In this document: piece by piece, positions 34,308 to 43,178 of the stretch
How positions within the stretch are numbered: the first letter of the stretch is position 1
Layout: every line of letters begins with the position of its first letter
Assembly (NCBI GenBank): GCA_035463295.1
Contig: DATHTK010000083.1
Span: 1 to 64,000, forward strand
Direction of reading: 5' to 3'
Length of the DNA stretch: 64,000 bases
Source of the DNA: DATHTK01 sp035463295
Lineage (GTDB): Bacteria > Actinomycetota > Rubrobacteria > Rubrobacterales > Rubrobacteraceae
Made by a program: the position numbers and the translations under genes
The notes under the pieces: model-generated
What the model was told of the DNA's origin: nothing
What the model saw: only the letters and a program-made list of their open reading frames with translations
Databases searched by the model: none

Positions 34308-34660
34308 GCTCTCACCTTATCTATCGCGATTGGCTACCCAGCGCATTGTATCCTGGAGGTCAGGGGTGCTGCATCGATCCCTTGGACCATCCGAGTGGAC
34401 GTGCACGGGGTTCGAACCCTCGTCCTCCTCCCAGACGGTGGTGATGCGGCTGCGATCCCGCGACCACTCTCCGGCCGTCTCTTCTGAGTCTTTGCCGGGT
34501 CAGGGGCGGACTATCCGCTTCGGGGGCGTTACGTCCTGTTTCCCGAGTGCAGAGGGGCCATATCCTTGGACCGTAATCCACCGGAGGTCAAGGCAACGGC
34601 GAGCCCTGTTGTATATCGGCCCACTCGGCCTCCCGGATGGGGATATCCCGGCGAGCCCGG

Positions 34661-35677
34661 CTAGAGAGAGGCCCGGAGCGCGGCGTCTCCGGCGCGGAGC
34701 GTTTCTCGCGGCTCGGCGTTGCGGTGCAGGTAGCCGAGGGCCCCGACCCTCCCGTCTACGGGCAGGGGTGCGACGCTGGTGACGTGGCCGACGCGTTTCC
34801 CGTTCTGCAAGATCTCGGCGCCCGGTGTCGGGATGGCGCCCTCGACGACGAGGAGACGGTAAAGCTCTCTGTTGGGGTGGCCGCGGTAGTGCATCCTGGC
34901 TACGGTCTCCTGGCCGGGGTAGCAGCCCTTCTCGAAGCTCACGGCCCGGTCGAGGAGACGGGCTTCGGCGGGGAAGTTCTCGGGGGTGATATCCGCCCCG
35001 AAGCGCGGGACGCCGGCCGCTACGCGCGCCGTCTCGTAGGCGTCCCGGTGGGTGGAGATGGCGCCTTGTTCGAGGAGGTGCTCGCGGACGGGGATCAGGG
35101 CGCCCTCCGGACCGAGGAGATCGTAGCCGGCGACCGGCACCTTCACGCCCGCGGCCAGGACGTTAACGCCTCCGGCTGATACCGCAGCGCTCGCGTGCTC
35201 GGCGAGTTCGGGACCGCCGAGCAGCTCCTTCGCCCGGGGACCGTAGAGGCCGAGGACGCCCCAGGGCTCGTCGTGTCCAGAGAGATCCTCCAGCGTAACG
35301 CGGGAGAACGGGGCGTAGCGGCCGAGCAGTTCTCTCGCGGCCGCCGCCCCTTCCGGCTCGGTGTCGATCAGGACGTCTGGCCGGGCCTTGAGGACGCGCA
35401 GGTCGGTCAGGACGCGACCCTTGGGGCTCAGGAGCAGGGCGTAGGCGCCGAGGTCCGGCTCTTCGGGCACCTCGTTCGTGACGACGGCGTTGAGCATCCC
35501 GACGGGGTCTCTGCCGGAGAGGCGCATGACGGCCCTGTGTGAGAGGTCCACCAGCGCGGCGCTCTCCATGAGCGCCGCATAGCCCGCCGTGGGGGATGAA
35601 CGCCCGTCGGAGCGGGTATATACGGCAGTGCCGGCGTCCGGACGGTTCCTGGACCTGGGGGTCTGTTGATTCTCCAT
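34661..35677 (-). CDS. ygfZ: YgfZ/GcvT-like folate-binding protein
   Basis: This 338-residue protein has a GcvT-like folate-binding fold and the YgfZ signature KGCYPGQE at 250-256. YgfZ proteins use tetrahydrofolate to support Fe-S enzymes such as MiaB, which fits the nearby suf operon. The first 30 residues are polar and probably disordered. ATG 35677 is divergent from the HAD gene, with a 46-base shared upstream region. Confidence 0.88.
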   Translation of the reverse strand: MENQQTPRSRNRPDAGTAVYTRSDGRSSPTAGYAALMESAALVDLSHRAVMRLSGRDPVGMLNAVVTNEVPEEPDLGAYALLLSPKGRVLTDLRVLKARPDVLIDTEPEGAAAARELLGRYAPFSRVTLEDLSGHDEPWGVLGLYGPRAKELLGGPELAEHASAAVSAGGVNVLAAGVKVPVAGYDLLGPEGALIPVREHLLEQGAISTHRDAYETARVAAGVPRFGADITPENFPAEARLLDRAVSFEKGCYPGQETVARMHYRGHPNRELYRLLVVEGAIPTPGAEILQNGKRVGHVTSVAPLPVDGRVGALGYLHRNAEPRETLRAGDAALRASL

Positions 35678-35723
35678 GCCGGTATTCTACGCCATAAACT
35701 GTGTCGCAAAAGGAGGTCGCAAG

Positions 35724-36365
35724 GTGGCGAAGATCGTGGTACTGGACGTCGATGGAACGCTCATGGATAGCAACTACCTGCACGTCGAGGCGTGGGCGCG
35801 AGCGTTCGAGGAGGTCGGGAACAGGGTCCCGCGATCCGAGCTGCACAAGCAGATAGGCAAAGGCTCTACCCTCCTGATCAAGGAGTTCGTCGAGGACGAG
35901 GAGATGATCGAGAAGATCGAAGCTCTGCACGGCGAGTACTACGGCGAGCTGCAGGTGTACGGCCACCCGCTCCCCGGGGCGAAGGAGTTGATCCCCTCCC
36001 TCGTCGAGCGGGGCTACGAGGTCTGGTTCGTTACGAGCGCCAAGGACGAGGAACTCGAGCACCACATGAGCGAGCTCGAGGCGGAGGGCACGATCCGCGG
36101 CGTCGTGAACTCGAGCGCCGTCGACAACGCCAAGCCCGCTCCGGATATCTTCGAGCTGGCTCTGGAGAAGGCTGGGGCATCCGCCGACGAGACCGTGGCC
36201 GTGGGTGACGCGGTCTGGGACATCGAATCGGCGAGCGCCGCCGGTATCCAGACCGTCGCCGTCCTCACCGGGGGAGCGTTCAGCCGACAGGAGCTCGAGG
36301 AGGCCGGTGCAGCCGAGGTCTACCAGGACTGCGCCGCCCTTCTCGACGCCGGCTTTCCCAAGTAA
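35724..36365 (+). CDS. HAD-superfamily phosphatase
   Basis: This 213-residue HAD hydrolase has DVDGT (8-12) with nucleophile D8 and acid/base D10, T in VTSAKDEE (motif II), K in NAKPAPD (motif III) and GDAVWDIE (motif IV). It resembles phosphoglycolate phosphatase or beta-phosphoglucomutase relatives. GTG 35724 has AAAGGAGG seven bases upstream, which decides it over an ATG at 35676. Confidence 0.83.
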   Translation: MAKIVVLDVDGTLMDSNYLHVEAWARAFEEVGNRVPRSELHKQIGKGSTLLIKEFVEDEEMIEKIEALHGEYYGELQVYGHPLPGAKELIPSLVERGYEVWFVTSAKDEELEHHMSELEAEGTIRGVVNSSAVDNAKPAPDIFELALEKAGASADETVAVGDAVWDIESASAAGIQTVAVLTGGAFSRQELEEAGAAEVYQDCAALLDAGFPK

Positions 36366-36493
36366 GTCCTCGGAGAATCCTGAGGCATCCTCTGAGGTTC
36401 GTCTTCCCTTCCCGGGCGGCCTCGCGTGCAAGCCAACGGGTTTTGTACTAGAGTTGTCGATGCAGTCTGGAAAAAGGGTCGAGACCGATGTGG

Positions 36494-36516
36494 GCCGCCC
36501 GGGAAGATTGGGCGGC
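36494..36516 (+). promoter_or_regulatory. Leader hairpin of the cold-shock gene
   Basis: GCCGCCC (36494-36500) pairs with GGGCGGC (36510-36516) around a nine-base loop, 45 bases before the csp ATG. Cold-shock messages often have structured leaders that refold with temperature. Confidence 0.35.
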
Positions 36517-36561
36517 ATTACTTCGGTCGGAGCCCTAGAAGAGAAAGGCGGGCGCAAGCGC

Positions 36562-36765
36562 ATGGCCCAAGGAACGGTGAAGTGGTTCAGCGACGAGAAG
36601 GGCTACGGCTTTATCTCCCCGGATGACGGTGGCGAGGACCTTTTCGTCCACTACTCGGGTATAGAGGGGGGTGGGTTCAAGACGCTCGAAGAGGGCTCCA
36701 GGGTTACCTACGAGACGACCCAGGGCCGGAAGGGCATGCAGGCGGTGAACGTCTCGCCCGCCTAA
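36562..36765 (+). CDS. Cold-shock protein (CspA family)
   Basis: This 67-residue single cold-shock domain has RNP1 KGYGFI (13-18) and RNP2 LFVHY (27-31). It binds single-stranded RNA and acts as an RNA chaperone. The ATG at 36562 follows a purine-rich run, GAAAGGCGGGCG. A strong terminator lies downstream. Confidence 0.93.
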   Translation: MAQGTVKWFSDEKGYGFISPDDGGEDLFVHYSGIEGGGFKTLEEGSRVTYETTQGRKGMQAVNVSPA

Positions 36766-36787
36766 GAGCCCGAGAGCGGAATCACCG

Positions 36788-36818
36788 GGGCCGGGCCTCG
36801 CGCCCGGCCCTTCTATTT
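36788..36818 (+). terminator. Rho-independent terminator of the cold-shock gene
   Basis: GGGCCGGGC (36788-36796) pairs with GCCCGGCCC (36802-36810) around CTCGC, followed by TTCTATTT. Confidence 0.8.
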
Positions 36819-36829
36819 GTGGGGGTCGG

Positions 36830-37177
36830 CTACTCTCCCCGCCCGTTCGAGACCTTGCGAACCATGAACAGGGTGATCGTGAGGGCGATCGCGAGCAGCG
36901 CCAGCGGACGGGGGTCGCTCTTGACGGCGTCGGTCAGGGCTGATGTGTTCCTCTTCCTGCCGGCCTCGCCGGCGAGTTGGGCCTGGCGCTTGGCGGAGTC
37001 GACGAGGCTCTTGCCAGCGCGGGTGAGAGCGCCCCTGACGCGCTCCTTGACCGTGGCGCCGACCCGCTTGCCGACAACCTGGGGCTCGACGTGCTTGCGC
37101 AGGTCCTGCACGTCCGGGGCCAGGCGGCTCCGGATCTCGAACATCTCTCGCTCTATGCGCTCCGGTATCTCGCTCAT
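36830..37177 (-). CDS. DUF3618-like membrane protein
   Basis: This 115-residue protein starts MSEIPERIEREMFEIRSRLAPDVQDL, the conserved helix of DUF3618, followed by an amphipathic, basic middle and one membrane span near residues 90-106. Such proteins are common next to Holin-X in actinobacteria. Its ATG overlaps the stop of the Holin-X gene (ATGA), so the two are co-translated. Confidence 0.78.
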   Translation of the reverse strand: MSEIPERIEREMFEIRSRLAPDVQDLRKHVEPQVVGKRVGATVKERVRGALTRAGKSLVDSAKRQAQLAGEAGRKRNTSALTDAVKSDPRPLALLAIALTITLFMVRKVSNGRGE

Positions 37178-37614
37178 GACCTGAACTGCCCCTTTAGCCA
37201 GTTAACGTTCTGCTGGAGGGCACGGATCGTCCGGTGGGGCTTGGGGTCCAGTCCCCTGAGTATGCTGGCTCCCGAGCCGGCCAATATCCCCCCGATGAGC
37301 AGCAGTATAGCAGAGACGATCAGCGCCGAAGCCCATAGCGGGAGGAGGAGCGAGAGCGCATATACCCCCGTGAGGGAGATGAAGATGAGGAAGACGAGCA
37401 TGAAAACCGCGCCGGCCGCGAGAAGCCCCGTCGCCATGCCCGCCTTCTTGCCGACGGGAGTGAGCTCCGTGCGCGCCAGCTCGAGCTGTTTGTCGGCGAG
37501 TTCCTGAAGCTGGGGCCTGATCGCGTCTATTATCTCTTTGATACTGCGGTCGGAGGGCTCGGGCCCCTCCCTCAACTCCCTGCCGAACTCTACCACCCGC
37601 TCTCGCTCTGCCAT
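37174..37614 (-). CDS. Putative actinobacterial Holin-X / phage-holin-family protein
   Basis: This 146-residue protein has a charged N-terminus with the RSIKEIIDAIRPQLQELADKQLELARTEL helix, then two membrane spans (about 62-83 and 90-113). It matches the Holin-X/DUF1469 type, a cellular membrane-stress protein rather than a true phage holin. It is the first gene of the pair with DUF3618. Confidence 0.82.
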   Translation of the reverse strand: MAERERVVEFGRELREGPEPSDRSIKEIIDAIRPQLQELADKQLELARTELTPVGKKAGMATGLLAAGAVFMLVFLIFISLTGVYALSLLLPLWASALIVSAILLLIGGILAGSGASILRGLDPKPHRTIRALQQNVNWLKGQFRS

Positions 37615-37823
37615 CTGCCAGGCTCCTTTCCTCTGGGCCGAATGCCAGCGTTCCGCCTTGTTTACCCCCGCCCGACCCGGCGTAATCCCGCACGGCTCCG
37701 CCTACATCGTACACCAACTCTATAGTATCCAACATGCCATAAAGCACGTGAAACGTCTCTTTGATGTAATATGAGCAGAGGTGCACAAAATACTTCTGTG
37801 GCGCGGCGTGGGAAGGAGCTGGT

Positions 37824-38573
37824 TTGAAACTGTATCTGGCGCTCGGCATCTCCCCGGGTGACGTGGTTGCCTTCGCCGGGGCTGGTGGCAAGTCGGGCGC
37901 GATCGTTGCGATCGCCGATGAGCTCGTTGAGGCAGGAATGACCGTCCTCGCCACCCCTACGACGAAGATGCTCGTCAAGGAGGCGGAGAGGATCGGGCCG
38001 CTCCTCACCTCCGAAGACGCCGAAGAGCTGCGCGAGGAGGTCGAGAGAGCGTTCGCTGGAGGCGCCCCGGCGGTCGTCGCCGGCAGCGCGCTGATCTCGA
38101 AGAATCGCGTCGGGGGCGTGGACCCTGCCTGGACCTCGACCCTCGCCCCGCTCGCCGCCGTAGTCCTCATCGAAGCCGACGGGGCACGCCGGCGCCCGAT
38201 CAAGGGCACCGCCGACCACGAGCCCGTTCTACCCGACGCCGTTACCCTCGTCGTCGCCGTGGCGAACATCAGCGCCTTCGGAGCGCCCGTCAACGAAGAG
38301 CACGTCCACCGCTCCGAGCTCTTCTCGAAGCTCACCGGCGTCGGACTCGGCCAGAGCATTACCGCCCGCGCCTTCGCCCGGGCTCTCGCCGAGGGCTCGC
38401 TCGCAAACCTCCCCGATGGAGCCCGCGCCGCCGTCCTCATAACCGGCGTCGAGCCCGGCAGCACTATGGCCGACGCATCCGTCATCACCCGCGAGCTCTG
38501 GCGTATGGGCGTGAAAAAGGTCGTCCTCGCCTCTCTCCCTGAAGAATCCCCCGGACGGATCTGGCTCCCCTGA
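37824..38573 (+). CDS. yqeC: YqeC-type putative selenium/molybdenum cofactor protein
   Basis: This 249-residue protein has a P-loop-like FAGAGGKSG (17-25) and the family signature VLIEADGARRRPIKGTADHEPV. YqeC accompanies selenium-dependent molybdenum hydroxylases. The start is TTG 37824 after GGGAAGGAG. No molybdenum hydroxylase or selD gene is near, so the partners must lie elsewhere. Confidence 0.85.
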   Translation: MKLYLALGISPGDVVAFAGAGGKSGAIVAIADELVEAGMTVLATPTTKMLVKEAERIGPLLTSEDAEELREEVERAFAGGAPAVVAGSALISKNRVGGVDPAWTSTLAPLAAVVLIEADGARRRPIKGTADHEPVLPDAVTLVVAVANISAFGAPVNEEHVHRSELFSKLTGVGLGQSITARAFARALAEGSLANLPDGARAAVLITGVEPGSTMADASVITRELWRMGVKKVVLASLPEESPGRIWLP

Positions 38574-38583
38574 CCTCCACTGC

Positions 38584-38612
38584 GTGTCAATGTCTTATAA
38601 ATATGATACAAT
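38584..38612 (+). promoter_or_regulatory. Promoter of the GntR gene
   Basis: GTGTCA (38584-38589) and TACAAT (38607-38612) are 17 bases apart in an AT-rich island (TTATAAATATGATA) that stands out from the GC-rich surroundings. The island could also be the regulator's own operator. Confidence 0.45.
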
Positions 38613-38648
38613 GGTACGGAGGGGGGAGTCGTAGGGATCTGGATCGAA

Positions 38649-39026
38649 GTGGACGCGCGTAGTGGCGTGCCGATCTACGTCCAGATAGTGGAGCAGGTAC
38701 GGCGCGCGGTCCGGGTCGGGGGCCTGAGGGCTGGGGAGCGCTTGCCGACGGTTCGGCGGCTGGCGGGCGAGTTGGCGGTTGCGCCGAACACCGTCGTCAG
38801 GGCCTACAACGAGTTGCGGAGAATGGGGCTCGTGGAGAGCCGACCGGGGGTCGGGACGGTGGTGGCTGAGGGAGTAGAAGAGGCCGCTCGGGAGCAACGA
38901 GTCGAGGAGGCCTTCGAGCGGCTGCGGGCGCTCGTGCGCGACGCGGCGGGGCTCGGAATCTCGGAGGACGAGCTCTGGAGTGAGTTGGACGCGGAGTACG
39001 AGCGTATCGCCGGGGGCTCGCGATGA
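38649..39026 (+). CDS. GntR regulator, YtrA subfamily
   Basis: This 125-residue protein has an N-terminal winged helix (GVPIYVQIVEQVRRAVRVGGLRAGERLPTVRRLAGELAVAPNTVVRAYNELRRMGLVESR in outline) and a short helical tail, as in YtrA. GTG 38649 is the first usual start, but the SD-like GGAGGGGGGAG (38618-38628) is closer to an in-frame ATC at 38637, and homologues usually have a few more N-terminal residues. YtrA regulators normally adjoin an ABC transporter, which is missing here. Confidence 0.82.
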   Translation: MDARSGVPIYVQIVEQVRRAVRVGGLRAGERLPTVRRLAGELAVAPNTVVRAYNELRRMGLVESRPGVGTVVAEGVEEAAREQRVEEAFERLRALVRDAAGLGISEDELWSELDAEYERIAGGSR

Positions 39027-39143
39027 CGGCGGGCGGGTTCTCTCTTCCGACTCACGGGCTGGGGCGTACTGAAGTTGCGACCGAGCATGTAAACTTCGGC
39101 TAGTCGACGAACACCGAGGGGAAGACGCAAAAGGAGCTGACAG

Positions 39144-40328
39144 ATGAGCGTGATTCACAAGTTTGACGGACTCGTAGAGACGGTTCGAGGCGATTACGGG
39201 GAGAAGATCGTCGCGCTCCGGCGGGACCTCCATCGAGAGCCGGAGCTCGGCTTCGATACGAAAAGAACGGCGGAAAAAGTCCTCACCGCTCTCGACGGGT
39301 TGCCGCTCGAGATCCGGACCGGTGTGGCGGAGAACGGGATCGTCGCTACGCTTCGGGGTGGGGGCGAGGGACCGACGGTCGGACTTCGGGCGGACATGGA
39401 TGCGCTCCCGATAAAGGAGGAGACCGGGCTGCCGTTCGCCTCGGAGGTAGAAGGCAAGATGCACGCCTGCGGCCACGACGGGCACACCAGCATGCTCGTC
39501 GGGGCGGCGCACGCGCTCTCGCAGGATTCCTTGCGCGAGAGGCTGAACGGGACGGTTCAGTTCGTCTTCCAGCCCGCCGAGGAGGGTGGGGGGGGCGGGA
39601 GGGTCATGGTCGAAGAGGGGGTCGCGGAGGGCGTGGATTCGATCTTCGCGCTCCACCTGTGGCCGGGGCTCCCGTTCGGGACGGCGGCGACGAAGGGAGG
39701 CCCGATCATGGCCGCCGCCGACGCCTTCGAGCTCGAGGTCAGGGGCAGAGGCGGGCACGGAGCCTTCCCGCACCTGACCGCCGACGCCGTCGTGATGGCC
39801 GCCCAGGTGGTTACGACGTTGCAGACGGTTGTTGCGAGGGAGGTCGACCCGGTCGAGCCCGCGGTGCTAACCGTCGGGGAGATCGGGGCCGGAACCGCGT
39901 TCAACATCATCCCCGAGACGGCCCGGCTGTGTGGCACGGTGCGCACCCTGAACGAGGAGCTCCGCCGGAAGATGCCGGAGAGGATCGAGGGCATAGCCCG
40001 CGGTGTGGCGGGCGCGATGCGCGGCGACGCCGAGCTCGACTACGACTTCTCCTACCCCATAACCAGAAACGACGCGGACGCGGCTAGCCGGGCTCTGGGA
40101 GTCATAGGGGACCTCTTCGGCGAGGATAGCGTCCTGGAGCTCTCCAACCCTTCGATGGGCGGCGAGGACTTCGCCTTCTTCCTCGAGAAGGTGCCCGGAG
40201 CCTTTATCTGGCTTGGCGTCGGCGAGGACGTCTCCGGCCTCCACACGCCGACCTTCGCCTTCGACGAGCAGATACTCCCGCTGGGCTCGGCCCTGCTTGT
40301 GGCCCTGGCGCTCGAATCGCTAGGTTAG
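39144..40328 (+). CDS. M20-family amidohydrolase (M20D)
   Basis: This 394-residue enzyme has metal-site text GLRADMDALPIKEETG, MHACGHDGHTSML and FQPAEEGGGGGRVM, and C-terminal NPSMGGEDFAFFLE. It is of the IAA-amino-acid hydrolase/N-acyl-amino-acid amidohydrolase type and cleaves amide-linked acyl groups. The ATG at 39144 has AAAGGAGCTGACAG upstream. The substrate is unknown. Confidence 0.9.
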   Translation: MSVIHKFDGLVETVRGDYGEKIVALRRDLHREPELGFDTKRTAEKVLTALDGLPLEIRTGVAENGIVATLRGGGEGPTVGLRADMDALPIKEETGLPFASEVEGKMHACGHDGHTSMLVGAAHALSQDSLRERLNGTVQFVFQPAEEGGGGGRVMVEEGVAEGVDSIFALHLWPGLPFGTAATKGGPIMAAADAFELEVRGRGGHGAFPHLTADAVVMAAQVVTTLQTVVAREVDPVEPAVLTVGEIGAGTAFNIIPETARLCGTVRTLNEELRRKMPERIEGIARGVAGAMRGDAELDYDFSYPITRNDADAASRALGVIGDLFGEDSVLELSNPSMGGEDFAFFLEKVPGAFIWLGVGEDVSGLHTPTFAFDEQILPLGSALLVALALESLG

Positions 40329-40344
40329 AGGGCTCGGGTTTCGC

Positions 40345-40947
40345 CTAACTACCGGGCGGGTTGGTAAAAAAGCCCACGGCTTCTCCGGGGCCGGTGAGGA
40401 GGAGCAAGATCACGATCACCGCCCCGAGCGGTATGAGGGCGGCTGCAGCGGCGCGCTGCCAGCTGACGTTCAGGGTCTCTCTAACGGCGATGGTGGCGAC
40501 GAGGGCGCCGTAGGGGAGGGCGAGGAGGGGCCCATAGGGGACCCAGAGGACGACGCCTATCCCGCTGGCGTAGCCCAGAGAGCGGAAGGTCGGGGTGAAG
40601 GTGCTGCGTGAGGGGGCGCCTTCGAGGACGACGAGGACGAGCGCTGCGAGCCCGGCCACGAGGAGCGGCGCGAGCACGAGGGCGACGACGAGCCCGACGA
40701 AGGGGGTGTAGATCAGGGCGTAGTTGAACTCCCGGAGCCATAGGGCCTGGAGCGCCGCCTCCAGGAGCAGGTTGAGGTAGAGGACGAGCGAGGCGAAGAT
40801 GGCCGGTCGAACCGGCCCCCCGTTCGGGTCGAGCTCCTTGAAGAAGCGGCCCGGCGCCAGCCACACTCCCTTCAGAGCGCCCCAGAAGTCCTCCGGTGAG
40901 CGCCGGACCGGGTCCACCTGGCGTCCCGTCTGGTGCCGCCGGAACAC
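40345..40947 (-). CDS. YIP1-family membrane protein
   Basis: This 200-residue protein starts with a short FWGALKGVWLAPGRFFKEL amphipathic segment, as in YIP1 domains, then has five hydrophobic helices. Function in bacteria is unknown. Its ATG overlaps the last base of the upstream DUF4097 gene, so both are coupled. Confidence 0.75.
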   Translation of the reverse strand: MFRRHQTGRQVDPVRRSPEDFWGALKGVWLAPGRFFKELDPNGGPVRPAIFASLVLYLNLLLEAALQALWLREFNYALIYTPFVGLVVALVLAPLLVAGLAALVLVVLEGAPSRSTFTPTFRSLGYASGIGVVLWVPYGPLLALPYGALVATIAVRETLNVSWQRAAAAALIPLGAVIVILLLLTGPGEAVGFFTNPPGS

Positions 40948-41864
40948 TAACCCCCCTCCCCATCCGCGGGGCGCTCGTCCCCTCCCGATGGCGCCTCGCG
41001 CACGACCTGGCCGACGTTCGCCTCGAGGGTGAGGTCCCGCGTATCCTCGGGCGGGAGGTTCGCGACGATGTCGCCGGTCTCGACGAAGATGCGGCCACCG
41101 CCGGAGAAGCGGCCGGAGAGGGCGACGTCGCCCGCTTCCACCCGGGCCTCTAGGGTGCCGACGACGACGTCCTGCAACGTCACGTCCCCGGAGCCGACGT
41201 CCAGCTCCGCCTGGCCGGTATCGGTGCTGATCTCGCTCATCTCGACGTCCCCCTGGGGGGCCTCGACCGTTACCGGGCCGCCCAGGTCGCGCAGCGTCAC
41301 GTCGCCCGCCGCGGCGCGGACCGCGACGCTTTCGGTGAGACCGACAACCTCGACGTCGCCCGCCGCCGACTCGATCTCGACCGACCCGCCGGACGGGACG
41401 CGCAGCGCGTAGTCCGCGCCGGTGTTTCGCCCGCCGTCTGTCTCCAGGACGAACGCCGAGTCCTCCCGCGAGAGGTCCACCGGCACGTCGGCCGCTCTCT
41501 CCTTGGCGGCGGCCGGATCCCGGGCCACGGCGTGCTTGGTCACCTCGTACTCGACCGCCTCGAGGTCCTCTACCCCCTCCACGCGCACCTGCCCCGGGCC
41601 GTTCGTCAGGCTGAGGCGCGGTTTCGGTCCGGACTGGATAGAGTCCCTGGCGACGCTAGTACCGGAGAGATCGTCGCCGAGCGACCTCCACAGGACGAGC
41701 ACGGCGATAAGGAGCAGTGCCGCGAGCAGCGCCGCGAGCAGGAGGAGCAAGAGCGGCCGGGGCGTACGGGGAAGACGCCCCCGCTCTACCCTGGCGGGTA
41801 CCGCGCCGCCGGACGCTCCTTCGCGCCCGGCATTCCCCGACTCCTCTTCGCCCCTAGAGCTCAC
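40947..41864 (-). CDS. Membrane-anchored DUF4097-type beta-helix protein
   Basis: This 305-residue protein has a basic cytoplasmic N-terminus, one span (about 37-61), and an extracellular part with short repeats of the type VEIESAAGDVEVVGL, VRAAAGDVTLRDL and VEAPQGDVEMSEI. These GDVxx repeats define the DUF4097 (adhesin-like) beta-helix. A wall or surface sensor role is inferred. Confidence 0.8.
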   Translation of the reverse strand: MSSRGEEESGNAGREGASGGAVPARVERGRLPRTPRPLLLLLLAALLAALLLIAVLVLWRSLGDDLSGTSVARDSIQSGPKPRLSLTNGPGQVRVEGVEDLEAVEYEVTKHAVARDPAAAKERAADVPVDLSREDSAFVLETDGGRNTGADYALRVPSGGSVEIESAAGDVEVVGLTESVAVRAAAGDVTLRDLGGPVTVEAPQGDVEMSEISTDTGQAELDVGSGDVTLQDVVVGTLEARVEAGDVALSGRFSGGGRIFVETGDIVANLPPEDTRDLTLEANVGQVVREAPSGGDERPADGEGG

Positions 41865-41903
41865 CCGCGGGTAGTGGCCTTCCGCGCGAGGTGGCCGCAG
41901 CCG

Positions 41904-42266
41904 TCACGGTTCCACCCGACCGTAGACGTCCTCGAGCCGGACGATGTCCTCCTCGTCGAACTCGCCGAAAGAGATCTCGAGGATCCGGACCTCTCTGTCC
42001 CCGGGGGACGAGAGCCGGTGAACCGTTCCGCGCGGGATATAGAGCTTCTCTTCGGGTTCGGGATGGAGGACCTCGTCGTCCATCTCGACGCACGCGCCGG
42101 GGTCGAGCACTACCCATAGCTCGTCGCGCTTGTGGTGGTACTGGCGCGAGAGAGTGCCGCCGGGGGCGACCGTGATGATCTTGACCGTACACGGCAGGTT
42201 GTGGGTGTACTGTTCGAACCTGCCCCAGGGCTTCTCTACCTTTACCGAAGGCGGTCTGTAGTCCAA
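41904..42266 (-). CDS. Cupin, mannose-6-phosphate isomerase type II-like
   Basis: This 120-residue single cupin has VEKPWGRFEQYT at the N-terminus, LSRQYHHKRDELWVVLDPG (H, H and E metal ligands) and IPRGTVHRLSSPGD (fourth ligand). It matches the C-terminal isomerase domain of bifunctional ManC proteins, without the guanylyltransferase part. TTG 42266 has GAGGGGG six bases upstream. Confidence 0.82.
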   Translation of the reverse strand: MDYRPPSVKVEKPWGRFEQYTHNLPCTVKIITVAPGGTLSRQYHHKRDELWVVLDPGACVEMDDEVLHPEPEEKLYIPRGTVHRLSSPGDREVRILEISFGEFDEEDIVRLEDVYGRVEP

Positions 42267-42432
42267 GCGAAACCCCCTCTGTCTGGACGGGGGCAGTTTA
42301 GACCATCTTTGAATAGCCGTCAGCAAGCGACCCGGGCGAGATTGAGAAGAGCGCGTTTCGGATAGAATCTCTCTAATCGTATGCAAGGCGGAGGCCGATG
42401 GCCTGCCGCTGACCGCTAGGAAAGGAGAAAGC

Positions 42433-42798
42433 GTGCCGCAGCTCGAGGTTGAGGGGACCGGCACCTTCGACGTGGAGGAGGGGAAGCGGCTGGTCCTGGC
42501 GATCGAGGAGGACGCCGGAGTGGACATCCTGCACCGCTGCGGCTCTTACGCCAAGTGCACCACGTGCCGCATCGAGTACCTCGAAGGCGAGCCAGAGAAG
42601 ATGACGCAGGCCGAGATCGAGGTCCTCGAGAGCCGGAATCTCCTCGGGGAGGTCCGGCTCTCCTGCCAGGCCCTCTGCGACCACGACATGAAGGTGCGGG
42701 TTCTCATGACGGTGACCTCCACTGGCCTCGACGGCCCCGGTCCGAGGCCCGAGTCCCACATTACCCCCGAACCCGAGTGGGTAGATAAGCCGACCTGA
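42433..42798 (+). CDS. 2Fe-2S ferredoxin
   Basis: This 121-residue plant-type ferredoxin has ligands C36, C42 and C45 (RCGSYAKCTTC) and C78 (RLSCQALC). The loop is typical, though a glycine replaces the usual extra small residues. An electron donor of unknown partner. GTG 42433 has AAAGGAG six bases upstream. The gap 42799-43178 shows no gene. Confidence 0.88.
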   Translation: MPQLEVEGTGTFDVEEGKRLVLAIEEDAGVDILHRCGSYAKCTTCRIEYLEGEPEKMTQAEIEVLESRNLLGEVRLSCQALCDHDMKVRVLMTVTSTGLDGPGPRPESHITPEPEWVDKPT

Positions 42799-43178
42799 GA
42801 TCGGGCCTCTCGATAAAGCTCCGGGTGCAGCGAGCGACCGCAGCAGCCCGCAGCGTCGACAAGTGGTTCTCGTAGCGGAGAAGCAGCTCGAGGCGGCTGT
42901 GGCCTACCTGCTATGCGCTACTGTTCTGCTCACGAGACCGCCTCAAGAGAGCGCTTGAAAGTGCGGTCGGTCGCCAGCTCTACGCTTCCTGGTCTCCGAA
43001 CACGCGAAGCGGCGCGCTGATCGGTGTTGGAGGGTCTACTCGCCGCCAACAAGCGTTGGGGCTCCTCCTCACGCGGGCAGTAATTGGCAGCGTCAGATGT
43101 GCTTTACTACCGATGTCTTGACGATCGCTCACCGTGGTTACCGGGCGACGCGTAGCAACGCGACAGGGGAGCAGCCTC

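Noticed and set aside
34380..34450. Possible tRNA because of GGGGTTCGAACCC
   Set aside because: Only the T-loop-like palindrome is present; no acceptor, D or anticodon stem can be built on either strand.
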